64,000 nt of DNA, from contig JAXLWI010000006.1 in NCBI GenBank assembly GCA_046328575.1, forward strand, positions 1 to 64,000, written 5' to 3'. The notes under the pieces are model-generated. The model saw only the letters and a list, made by a program, of their open reading frames with translations, did no database searches and was not told the DNA's origin. Below are positions 17,121-25,391 of the stretch, piece by piece. The stretch's first letter is position 1; each line of letters starts with the position of its first letter. Position numbers and translations under genes: made by a program. Source of the DNA: JAGOBP01 sp046328575 (GTDB lineage: Bacteria > Chloroflexota > Anaerolineae > Fen-1058).

Positions 17121-18557
17121 TTATTCTTCCGCCTGAGCGCGATTGCGGAAACTCAAGCGCAACGGTGTCCCGATAAAACTATGGGCTTCACGGATTTGAT
17201 TTTCCAGATAGCGCTCGTACGAAAAGTGCACCAAGTTAGTATCGTTGACGAAAAACACAAACGTCGGCGGATCGACGCGCACCTGGGTACCGTAGAAAAT
17301 CTTCAAGCGATTGCCCGCTTTCGACGGCGGCGCTTGCTTGTCGATAGCCTCGCGCACGATGCGGTTCACTTCGCTGGTGGGCACACGCGTTAAGCGCTCT
17401 TCCTGTACCCGCAGCGCCATCGCCATCACCTCGTCAACCCGTAGCCCCGTCTTCGCCGACACGAATAGTACTGGCACATAGTCCATAAAGTTCAACGCGT
17501 AGCGCACGTGCTGGCTAAACTCTTTTTCGCGCGCGTTCAGCGAGCCGTCGTCTTTCGGCTGCAGGCCGGGCTGGATCATGTCCCACTTGTTGACGACGAT
17601 CACCGCGCTCTTGTTCTCGTCCAGAATGTAACCGGCCACGTGCGTGTCTTGCGCCGTTACGCCTTCCGTCGCGTCGATGATCAACAACGCCACATCGGCG
17701 CGTTCGATGGCGCGCAGCGAGCGCAGTACGCTGTACTTCTCCACGCCCGGATCGATATGGCCGCGCCGCCGAATGCCTGCCGTATCGATCAGCGTCACAG
17801 GCAGGTCGCCGTACACCAACGGCGTGTCGATGGCATCGCGCGTCGTCCCCGGCACCGGGCTGACGATGGCGCGTTCCTGCCCCAGAATCGCGTTCAAGAT
17901 CGAACTCTTGCCGACGTTCGGCCGCCCCACGATCGCAATCTTGATCGATTCGTCGGTCTCCTCCGGCTCGATCGGCGGGAGCGCGGCGACCACGGCATCC
18001 AATAGATCGCCCGTGCCTTGGCCGTGCAGCGCCGAAATGGGATAGACCTCGCCGAAGCCCAATTCATAGAATTCCAGCGCCACTTGCCGCCGTTCGGCAT
18101 TATCCGCCTTGTTGGCGGCGACGAAGATGGGCGGCCACGGTTCGCCGCCGCGTGTCGATTGACGCGAAGCACGCCGCAAGATCTCGGCCACTTCCCGATC
18201 GGCGTTCGTCAGCCCCGCGTCGCAATCGACGACCAGCACCACGGCCTCAGCCTCGGAAATGGCGGCTTCAGCCTGCGCGCGGATCAATGGGATGAACTCC
18301 AATGATGCTTGCGCATTCGTCGTGTTAGGCGTCAGACCCCGATCGGATTTGGTGGATCGCACGGGGACAATCTCGATGCCGCCCGTATCGATCACTGTGA
18401 AGGCGCGACCATTCCACTCGGCGTCGGCGTGCAACCGATCGCGCGTGGTGCCCGGCGTTTCATCGACGACGGCCAGCCGCTCGCCCGTGAGGCGGTTAAA
18501 CAAAGTTGATTTGCCGACGTTGGGTCGGCCTACTAAGGCAACAAACGGTTTAGTCAT
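17121..18557 (-). CDS. der: ribosome biogenesis GTPase Der (EngA)
   Basis: 478 residues with two tandem GTPase domains and a KH-like C-terminal domain, the arrangement unique to Der. G1 of domain 1 is GRPNVGKSTLFN (residues 9-20) with DTPGTTRDR after it. G1 of domain 2 is GRPNVGKSSILN with PGTTRDAID and DTAGIRRRGHID. NKWD is the second G4 motif. The C-terminus includes the KIFYGTQVRVDPPTFVFFVN segment. Der acts in 50S subunit maturation. Domain 1 carries a Ser/Thr-rich insertion after the DTGGIE motif (roughly residues 63-85) that is longer than usual. It sits downstream of cdaR on the same strand. Confidence 0.97.
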   Translation of the reverse strand: MTKPFVALVGRPNVGKSTLFNRLTGERLAVVDETPGTTRDRLHADAEWNGRAFTVIDTGGIEIVPVRSTKSDRGLTPNTTNAQASLEFIPLIRAQAEAAISEAEAVVLVVDCDAGLTNADREVAEILRRASRQSTRGGEPWPPIFVAANKADNAERRQVALEFYELGFGEVYPISALHGQGTGDLLDAVVAALPPIEPEETDESIKIAIVGRPNVGKSSILNAILGQERAIVSPVPGTTRDAIDTPLVYGDLPVTLIDTAGIRRRGHIDPGVEKYSVLRSLRAIERADVALLIIDATEGVTAQDTHVAGYILDENKSAVIVVNKWDMIQPGLQPKDDGSLNAREKEFSQHVRYALNFMDYVPVLFVSAKTGLRVDEVMAMALRVQEERLTRVPTSEVNRIVREAIDKQAPPSKAGNRLKIFYGTQVRVDPPTFVFFVNDTNLVHFSYERYLENQIREAHSFIGTPLRLSFRNRAQAEE

Positions 18558-18619
18558 TTTAGATGTCTGATTCTAGATGTTTGATTTCGAATTGCGGACG
18601 AACTGGTCTTTGAGCCCGA

Positions 18620-19921
18620 TCACTTTCTTAAAGTTGGCGTTGGCACCGGACTGGTGATCGAAATGGGCAGCCCCGCCGTGATCGGAAAGGTCGGCGTCAG
18701 CGTCACCGTCGGCGTGATCTCTTCGCCGATGATGACTTGCACGGTGGCCGGATTCACACTCACGACCCGGATGCCGCTCGGCACGCTGACATCCGGCGTG
18801 ATCTGATGCGTGCCGATTTCCAGGTTCAACAAGTTTAACACCACTACCACATCGTCGGCGCGCAACGCGTCGAGGATGGGCACCGGTCCACTGACGATCA
18901 CATCGACGACTTCCGGCGACAGGCGCGCGCCCATGCCGGGTTGCAAGCCTTGAGTCTCGGGCGGACGCTGCACCTTGATGCTGCTTTCGATGGCGCGCAC
19001 CCGCACGCTGACCTGCACGAACGGATCGCCGAGAATCGAAATCCCCGATGGGGCAGTCAGGCGCACGCGTTCTTCCAGATCGGCGGTGGCATTCGTCACT
19101 GAGATCGGCTCAGTGGCGATGAAACCGGGCAGGGCGTCCAGCGTGGCAGGACTGCCAAACACCGTGACGATCTGCGGACTGACCGACACGTTGGCGATGG
19201 AATAGCCGGGTGCCACATTGCCCAACAGATCGATCTTTACGGCTAGATCGCGGAAGCCGCCCAACTGTTGCACGCGTACCACGGCGAGTGTCGTGCTGGG
19301 CGTTAACGTCACATTCGGTACGGCTTGACCATCGCTGTTGCGCGGCTGCAACGTCACAGTTTGTGACACGGTCGCCCGCGCATCTTGAATCGAAAGTTGG
19401 CCGCTGGCCGCCGCGACTTGATTGACCAGCGACGTCGGCCCACGCAACAACGCCACGGCCGGGCTAACTTCCACAGGCTCGACCGCATATGTCGGCGAGG
19501 CTTCACCAACGACGTTGATGGTGATCGGAATGCTGGCCTCGGCGATAGGTTCCATCTTCAGGCTGATAACGGCCGGTTCGACTTTGATTACACGCAGCAA
19601 CCGATCGGCCACCGTAACCTGCACGGGCAGATCGAGCGAGCCTGACACCGGCTGACTAAGATCGATCGCCGCCGTGATCCGATCGGGTGTCAGCACATCC
19701 CACGCCGATTGTGGTCCGCTGAGCGTGACGCGCACTTGCTTGGCGCTTTCGCCGTACGTCATCATCCCGGCCGGTAGATTCTGCGGTGTGATCGAGATCG
19801 GCGTGCCATATAGCTTGTCGATGTCGGGATTCGCCTCGCGCACCGCAACGACCCAGACCATAACGGCCAGCAGGATCGACAACAGAATGTTGCCGACGTT
19901 ATCCAACAGCCAGCGAATCAT
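18620..19921 (-). CDS. cdaR: YbbR-domain protein, CdaR-like regulator of diadenylate cyclase
   Basis: A 433-residue protein with one N-terminal membrane helix (LLSILLAVMVWVVAVREANP) and then three to four YbbR repeats of about 80 residues. Each repeat has the alternating VRVTLSGPQSAWDVLTPDRI-type pattern with IDLS or VNLLNL turns. It closes in a Thr/Pro-rich tail. CdaR proteins bind CdaA and modulate c-di-AMP synthesis outside or at the membrane. Its start overlaps the cdaA stop by 4 nt, which supports coupling. The assignment rests on YbbR domains plus the neighbour. Confidence 0.88.
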   Translation of the reverse strand: MIRWLLDNVGNILLSILLAVMVWVVAVREANPDIDKLYGTPISITPQNLPAGMMTYGESAKQVRVTLSGPQSAWDVLTPDRITAAIDLSQPVSGSLDLPVQVTVADRLLRVIKVEPAVISLKMEPIAEASIPITINVVGEASPTYAVEPVEVSPAVALLRGPTSLVNQVAAASGQLSIQDARATVSQTVTLQPRNSDGQAVPNVTLTPSTTLAVVRVQQLGGFRDLAVKIDLLGNVAPGYSIANVSVSPQIVTVFGSPATLDALPGFIATEPISVTNATADLEERVRLTAPSGISILGDPFVQVSVRVRAIESSIKVQRPPETQGLQPGMGARLSPEVVDVIVSGPVPILDALRADDVVVVLNLLNLEIGTHQITPDVSVPSGIRVVSVNPATVQVIIGEEITPTVTLTPTFPITAGLPISITSPVPTPTLRK

Positions 19922-20817
19922 CCGTCCACCGTCCGGCGAGGAGGTTCGGCCTGGTCGGGCCGCGGGCGCTCACCCTCGGCGCGTGAGCGTATGCCGAGCA
20001 CGCGCCTTAACCACATCACCGATCGTGGGGGTGTGGTATGTCCATCGAGTTGGTAGAAGGCGCGCAGGACGGTTTCCAAACGCTGCGCATCAAGGCGGCG
20101 AATGATGCGACCGTTGTGCGCGATCGAGATCGTGCCGTGTTCTTCGCTGACCACGATGGCGATCGCATCCGTCGCTTCAGTAATGCCGATTGCGGCACGA
20201 TGCCGCAAGCCCATGCGTCGATCGCTCATGTAACTGCTGGTCAACGGCAAAATGCAGGCGGCGGCCAATACCCGCGTATCGCGGATGATGACTGCGCCGT
20301 CATGCAGTGCCGTATTGCGAAAGAAGATCGTTTGCAGCAATTCGGAACTCACCGCCGAATCGATGAAGACACCGGTGTCGGCGTAACTTTGCAGACCGGT
20401 CGCGCGCTCCAACACGATCAACGCGCCGTGCTTGCGATCGGCGAGGCGCTGGCAGGCTTGCGCGATCACGGGGATCATCTGTTCCAGATCGGCCACCCGC
20501 CGCGCGGGCCGATTCGACCACACGCCCGCCCGACCGATGCGCTCCAACGCACGGCGCAGTTCCGGCTGAAAGACGACGGGAATGGCGATGAGCAGGGCAG
20601 GAATGGCGCGTTGAAAGATCCAAGCGAAAGCGGGCAGCGTCAGCGTATTGCCCAAAATCGAAACGATGACCAGCAGGATAATCACACCGCGCAGCAACGG
20701 CTCGGCCTGCGTGCCGCGCATCAAATACAATACCCCAAAAAAGATCAGCGCCACTAGACCGATATCGAGGACACTGAGCCAGTCGAGGCGCTGAAACAAA
20801 GCCGCCAATTCACTCAC
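19918..20817 (-). CDS. cdaA: diadenylate cyclase, membrane type
   Basis: A 299-residue protein making c-di-AMP from two ATP. Three N-terminal membrane helices (LDIGLVALIFFGVLYLM, then the next two) lead into the DAC domain. The domain holds the LHDGAVII and GLRHRAAIG signature motifs (DGA and RHR), both intact. The start is GTG 20817. The C-terminus is a short basic, Arg/Pro-rich tail. It lies 3 nt after a TPR gene and overlaps cdaR. The common partner glmM is not adjacent in this window. Confidence 0.95.
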   Translation of the reverse strand: MSELAALFQRLDWLSVLDIGLVALIFFGVLYLMRGTQAEPLLRGVIILLVIVSILGNTLTLPAFAWIFQRAIPALLIAIPVVFQPELRRALERIGRAGVWSNRPARRVADLEQMIPVIAQACQRLADRKHGALIVLERATGLQSYADTGVFIDSAVSSELLQTIFFRNTALHDGAVIIRDTRVLAAACILPLTSSYMSDRRMGLRHRAAIGITEATDAIAIVVSEEHGTISIAHNGRIIRRLDAQRLETVLRAFYQLDGHTTPPRSVMWLRRVLGIRSRAEGERPRPDQAEPPRRTVDG

Positions 20818-20820
20818 GGC

Positions 20821-22926
20821 TCAACCCCCGATTCTGGCGAGGAGTTTTTGATAGGCCTGGACGTTGGGAGGATTGAGAGCGATGATGGCGCGAATCGTCG
20901 CGACGGCTTGCTTGTTCAGACCAGCGTTGAGCTGCATTTCACCCAGATGATTGAGATGCCCGATGCCTTCCGTGCGCATCCCCGCTTCGATGCACGCCTG
21001 CGCGGCGCGCGCGCGCAACGCCATGTCGTTGGGATGTGCTTTGACTTCATCTTCGATGACGGGCACCAACTTGCGGGTCTTACCCGTTGAACGATAGCCC
21101 TTTAACAGTTCGTCGATTTCCTGAATCGCCTGCTGTGGCTGGACCCGATAGTACAGCTGAATCAACGTGAAGCGCGCCTTCTCATCGGTAGGATCGACTT
21201 TCTTCAGTCGCTCGTACGCCTCGATCGCGCGCCGCCAATCGCCGCGCTGCATGTCCATCTCGGCAATCTTGTGCATGATCTGCGTCGTCCACAAACGGCC
21301 GGTGGTGCCGCGCGGCGCAAGCGCCAACGCATCGTGATATTTCTCGCGCGCTTTCTCCGTCGCGGCTAGTTGATAGTACGTATCGGCCAGCGCCAGATAT
21401 TGCTCCAACGCCCGATCGATCTGTCCGTACGACACCAGCAGTTCGATCAGCTTGGTGCGGATGTTCACGTCCATCGGTGCCAGGCGCAGCACGCGCTGAT
21501 AGATCGCCATGGCTTGATGTGCGTCGCCGCGCGCATACAAGGTGTTGGCGACCGTCAGGAACTTGGCAATGCCCATGTCGGTCTGGCCGCTCTTAAAGAT
21601 GATCTCGGCCAGCCGCAAATGCAGTGGCAGATAATCGGGCGCTTTCTCAATCGCGCTGTAAGCTTCTTCGAGCGCGCTGTAGAACTTGCCGCGCTTCGCC
21701 AGTTCGCCTACCAGCGACAGCGATTGCAGCAGCACTTCGGAATTGCGCACGCTGAGCACTTCGGCCAGACTCATAGCGGGCGCGCCCTCTTCGGTCAGAT
21801 TGTCCAACCGGCGACGAGCCTGCATGACTTTATCTTCCCAGCCCTTGTTGCTGAGAAACTCGACCAGTGTGTTGACAAACAAACCCGATTGCTGCGCTTC
21901 GCCTTTGGCCGCGTACGTTTCGGCGAGGCTCTCGTAAACTTGGATCAGATCGTCGGCTTGTTCGCGGCGCACCGTTTGCAGATCGATGATCTTCAGCACT
22001 TCCAAGAAGTAACTGAGGGCCTCATCCATACGGCCTTTGGCGCGATACAACTCGCCGAGTCCGAACAGGCTGCCCAAGCGATAATCGGTGTAATTCACCG
22101 ATTTGTTGAACTGCTCGATGGCTTCGTCAAGCCGTACGGTCTCCTGATACAACAAACCCAGATTGAAGTGAATGGCGGGAGTATCAACGCCAGCGGCCAA
22201 CAACTTCCGATAGGTGTCGATGGCCTTGGCGGTATCGCCCGCCATCTGCTGTTCCAACGCCTTGCTGATCAGCGTATCGGTACCGGGTTGGGTGGCAGTG
22301 GGCTTCTCTTCGAAGACCAGATCGGCCAGTTTCGCCAACGCGAGGTCTTTGGTGATGTCGATCGGGCTGCCGCGCGTTTCGCCTTCGGCTTCGGCAGTTT
22401 CAGCCGCTTTCTCTTCACCGAGCGGCCCGGTCTGCACACCCGCTTGCTTCAGCAGTTCGAGGGCCGTCAACACATCGGGGCTGGCAGGCTCGAGCGCGTA
22501 GGCGGCCTGCACTGAACTGAGGGCATCTGACAGCGCGTTCTGCTGCTGATAGATGCGGGCCAGCGCCAGATGCTCGCGCACGGCTAGCTTGGACTGTCCC
22601 TGCGAGGCGAAGGCAAACGCCAGGTTCTTGTGCGGTTCGATGATGTCAGGATCAAGCCGCGTGGCGCGCTGCCAGTAGTCGATGGCGAGATCCTGCACAC
22701 CCTGACGCGATCGCAGATTGGCGATGATCATGTAACTCTGAGCAGCTTCGTGCAGTTTGCCCAGCCGCTCGTACACATCGGCCGCCTTCTCGATGATCGT
22801 CAGATCGTCCGAGAACTCGCGCAGCGCGTTCTGATACTCGACCAGCGCCTTATCCCAGGCTTTCTGCTCGTAGTAGCCGTTGGCTTTGCGAACCGCGTGT
22901 TCGAAGAGGCGTCGATTTCCAGCCAT
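20821..22926 (-). CDS. large cytoplasmic TPR-repeat protein
   Basis: 701 residues with no signal peptide and TPR units over almost the whole length (for example YYEQKAWDKALVEYQNALRE, AIDTYRKLLAAGVD and AMAIYQRVLRLAPMD). A charged, Glu/Ala-rich spacer near residues 180-210 breaks the array. TPR proteins are scaffolds; no catalytic motif is seen. The stop lies 3 nt before the cdaA start, so the gene is almost certainly the first or second gene of a TPR-cdaA-cdaR operon. A role as a partner of the cyclase is inference from that spacing. Confidence 0.85.
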   Translation of the reverse strand: MAGNRRLFEHAVRKANGYYEQKAWDKALVEYQNALREFSDDLTIIEKAADVYERLGKLHEAAQSYMIIANLRSRQGVQDLAIDYWQRATRLDPDIIEPHKNLAFAFASQGQSKLAVREHLALARIYQQQNALSDALSSVQAAYALEPASPDVLTALELLKQAGVQTGPLGEEKAAETAEAEGETRGSPIDITKDLALAKLADLVFEEKPTATQPGTDTLISKALEQQMAGDTAKAIDTYRKLLAAGVDTPAIHFNLGLLYQETVRLDEAIEQFNKSVNYTDYRLGSLFGLGELYRAKGRMDEALSYFLEVLKIIDLQTVRREQADDLIQVYESLAETYAAKGEAQQSGLFVNTLVEFLSNKGWEDKVMQARRRLDNLTEEGAPAMSLAEVLSVRNSEVLLQSLSLVGELAKRGKFYSALEEAYSAIEKAPDYLPLHLRLAEIIFKSGQTDMGIAKFLTVANTLYARGDAHQAMAIYQRVLRLAPMDVNIRTKLIELLVSYGQIDRALEQYLALADTYYQLAATEKAREKYHDALALAPRGTTGRLWTTQIMHKIAEMDMQRGDWRRAIEAYERLKKVDPTDEKARFTLIQLYYRVQPQQAIQEIDELLKGYRSTGKTRKLVPVIEDEVKAHPNDMALRARAAQACIEAGMRTEGIGHLNHLGEMQLNAGLNKQAVATIRAIIALNPPNVQAYQKLLARIGG

Positions 22927-23000
22927 GATGATCGTGAAGAGTGAGAATGATAGGGCGACGAGTGACCGATCGGTACTGGTTCACTCGTCACTTATCCAGT

Positions 23001-24089
23001 TTAACGCTTCTTGACCGCCTTGGTCTTGGGCTTAATCACCTTGGACTTGGTGGCGGGTTTGGACGTCGGCTTGGCCGCTGACTTGGCGGCAGGCTTAGCA
23101 ACGGGCTTAACCGTCTTGGACGACGATGCTGATTTGGACACTTGCGACAAAAGACCGCGGGCATAATCGGGAGCCATCAATTCGACGATGATGGCCTTTT
23201 GGGCGTGCATTCGGTTTTCAGCCTGATCGAACAACGCCGAGTGTTGCCCGTCGGCGACTTCGTCGGTGATCTCCTGACCACGATGTGCGGGCAAGCAGTG
23301 CATGACGATGACGTTGCGGCGCGCCTTGCCCACCAACGCCGAGTTGATTTGATAGCGCGGCGCAAACACTTCCAAGCGCTTCTGCGATTCCGCTTCCTGG
23401 CCCATTGACGTCCAGACGTCGGTGTAGATCACATCCGCTTCGCGCACGGCTTCGGCAGGTTCGTGATAGAACGTCAGCTGACTGCCGGTCTTGGCCGCGA
23501 GTCCGCGTGCCTTGGACACGACATCACCGCTGATTTCATAACCGGCTGGCGAAGCGATACTGAAGTTCGCGCCTGCCAGCGCGCAACCGAAGATCAACGA
23601 ATTAGCCACGTTGTTACCATCGCCAACATAGGCCACCTTGATGCCTTGCAGTGTACCGTATCGCTCGTAGATCGTCAGCAGGTCGGCCAGGCCCTGGCAT
23701 GGGTGAGTGTAATCGCTAAGGCCGTTGATCACCGGCACGCGTGAATACTGCGCCAGTTCCACCACATCACGATGCCCGAAGACGCGAGCCATGATGATGT
23801 CCACGTAGCGGCTGAGGACACGCGCCACATCGGCCACACTTTCGCGCTGCCCCAGCGAGATTTCATTCGGCGACAGGTATAGGGCGTGCCCGCCCAGATG
23901 TAGCATGGCCATATCGAATGACACACGCGTGCGCAGGCTGGGCTTGGTGAAGACCATACCCATGGTCTTGCCCTTCAGAATCGGCGGATTACCACCGGCT
24001 TGCCACTCTTTTTTCAGTTTGACGGCCAGATCAAGCAGGCTCATAAGCTGATCGGAGGTGAGATCAGCCAACGATAGGAAGTGCTTCAC
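23001..24089 (-). CDS. argF: ornithine carbamoyltransferase with Lys-rich C-terminal tail
   Basis: 362 residues, catalysing ornithine plus carbamoyl phosphate to citrulline. Carbamoyl-phosphate motif SLRTRVSFD, then HPCQGLADL, the ornithine-loop region of HCLPAHRGQEITDEV and the C-terminal ENRMHAQKAI are all intact. I start at GTG 24089, which has GGAGGG 5 nt upstream and gives the family's KHFLSLADLT N-terminus. After the normal end (about residue 317) comes a tail of about 45 residues made mostly of Lys, Ala, Pro, Ser and Thr (KPVAKPAAKSAAKPTSKP type), like histone H1 tails. Such a tail is not part of known OTC enzymes. Confidence 0.96.
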   Translation of the reverse strand: MKHFLSLADLTSDQLMSLLDLAVKLKKEWQAGGNPPILKGKTMGMVFTKPSLRTRVSFDMAMLHLGGHALYLSPNEISLGQRESVADVARVLSRYVDIIMARVFGHRDVVELAQYSRVPVINGLSDYTHPCQGLADLLTIYERYGTLQGIKVAYVGDGNNVANSLIFGCALAGANFSIASPAGYEISGDVVSKARGLAAKTGSQLTFYHEPAEAVREADVIYTDVWTSMGQEAESQKRLEVFAPRYQINSALVGKARRNVIVMHCLPAHRGQEITDEVADGQHSALFDQAENRMHAQKAIIVELMAPDYARGLLSQVSKSASSSKTVKPVAKPAAKSAAKPTSKPATKSKVIKPKTKAVKKR

Positions 24090-24206
24090 AGCATCCCTCC
24101 ACGATAAGATTTGAGAGCAGTGGCTAGTATAGCACAAGTGCTAGTGCGAGGGTAGGGTTTGAGCGCGGTATGGGAGGGTAATACTAGGCCGCCTCAGCCT
24201 GCTCGA

Positions 24207-24235
24207 TTGCCTATTCGCCCCGATCAAGCGATAAT
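24207..24235 (+). promoter_or_regulatory. sigma-70-like promoter, leaderless
   Basis: TTGCCT (24207-24212), a 17-nt spacer and GATAAT (24230-24235). The -10 box lies 9 nt before ATG 24245, and no Shine-Dalgarno is present. Confidence 0.55.
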
Positions 24236-24244
24236 TTGGGCGTC

Positions 24245-25051
24245 ATGAATGCCCGGTTTATCGCTCAAGGTACAGTGCTGGCACTGGTGGTTGTGGCACT
24301 GGCGGGGGCTGCGGCGTGGATGCTGGCTGGACCGGGTGGTCTGGGCCTGCCGCTGGACCCAACGCCACCCCATCCTACGATCAACGCCGACTTTGGAACT
24401 CAACCTTCCACTTCAGTTGGATTACTGGAGTTGGCACTATATGATAAAGATGTGTATCATGGTGTAGGTTGTGGCTTTATTTTTAAGTTGAAGTCTGGCG
24501 CGATTGTTGGTGCCACAACTGCCCACAGTTTATCGTTTGAGGCCTCTGCGCCGCTGCAACGAGTCGCGTTCGAGATTGCGGGCCGATCGGATTTGGTGGT
24601 TGAGTTCGATCGGTTGTGGGGGCCGCCCGGCTGGCCGCGTTCCGGTGAAGACATGACTATCGATTATGTGCTGTTGCGGGCGATGAATCCAGCCTCGATC
24701 GATCCGGCGCTGATTCTAACGCCCGATGCGCGCGGTCTGCCGCAGCCCGGCGAACGTGTTTCTTTGTACAGCGGCTTGGGCGACGGGCAGGGTGGTCGGC
24801 GTGTGTTAAATGGCACGGTGCAGTCGGCCAGCACGCAAGCCTTTTGGGTGCTGATGGACGATCAATTGGAGCCAAGCGGCTTAAGCGGCTCGCCGTTCAT
24901 TAGTCAACATACGGGCCAGGTAGTCGGCATGGTGATCGCAACGACCCGCCGATCCAATCGGGTTCTGTTAGGCGCCCACCCGATCGGTTCGCTTGTCCGA
25001 TTGGCCGAGTCGGCTACCGAGTTTCCGAAGATCGCCGACTTTCGACGTTGA
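24245..25051 (+). CDS. trypsin-fold serine protease-like protein, membrane-anchored
   Basis: A 268-residue protein with one N-terminal hydrophobic helix and a short Pro-rich linker. A chymotrypsin-like domain follows in which the three catalytic positions can be placed. His is in GATTAHSLSF, Asp in TIDYVLLRA, and Ser in EPSGLSGSPFI (the GxSGS form). This supports an active extracytoplasmic protease, but the His motif departs from the usual TAAHC/TNAHV wording. Activity is therefore plausible rather than certain. The start is ATG 24245, not the upstream TTG, because of the leaderless promoter. It reads divergently from argF. Confidence 0.65.
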   Translation: MNARFIAQGTVLALVVVALAGAAAWMLAGPGGLGLPLDPTPPHPTINADFGTQPSTSVGLLELALYDKDVYHGVGCGFIFKLKSGAIVGATTAHSLSFEASAPLQRVAFEIAGRSDLVVEFDRLWGPPGWPRSGEDMTIDYVLLRAMNPASIDPALILTPDARGLPQPGERVSLYSGLGDGQGGRRVLNGTVQSASTQAFWVLMDDQLEPSGLSGSPFISQHTGQVVGMVIATTRRSNRVLLGAHPIGSLVRLAESATEFPKIADFRR

Positions 25052-25110
25052 TCCGCCAAGTTTATGATTCAGCCTATTCGATGTTTGACACCTAATTCCT
25101 GGAGGAAGAA

Positions 25111-25299
25111 ATGAACATCATTGTCGAACTGAAGACGGATGCGGGGCAGCTGATTGGCCTGATGACGGTGCCGCCTAAAGACTTCAAGACTGGCTCCAAG
25201 GGCTATTTCACCAGCGGCAAGGTCGATATCGACGGCAAGCGCTATCAGGCGCAGATTCAATTGGTCGAGATCGGCAGCAAAACCACGAAGAGCGAATAG
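25111..25299 (+). CDS. small hypothetical protein
   Basis: A 62-residue protein with a very good ribosome binding site (GGAGGAAG a few nt before ATG 25111). The composition is that of a beta-rich soluble domain: strands at NIIVELKTD, LIGLMTVPP, KGYFTSGKVDIDGKRYQAQI and QLVEIG. I recognise no family. The strong start signal and regular strand pattern argue it is real. It lies 59 bp after the protease-like gene and is followed by a strong palindrome that may terminate both. Confidence 0.7.
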   Translation: MNIIVELKTDAGQLIGLMTVPPKDFKTGSKGYFTSGKVDIDGKRYQAQIQLVEIGSKTTKSE

Positions 25300-25324
25300 C
25301 CTCAGGCATCGACTAAAATACGTT

Positions 25325-25386
25325 GACCGCAAAGACGCGGAGGACGCTAAGACGCCAAGCACGCTAAGGCTTGGCGTCTTCGTGGT
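25325..25386. repeat. CGCAAAGACGC-family palindrome, best-preserved copy
   Basis: An inner perfect stem pairs AAGACGCCAAGC (25349-25360) with GCTTGGCGTCTT (25369-25380). The outer parts GACCGCAAAGACGC and CGTGGTTTGC pair imperfectly. It sits between convergent genes and may also terminate transcription. Confidence 0.7.
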
Positions 25387-25391
25387 TTGCC

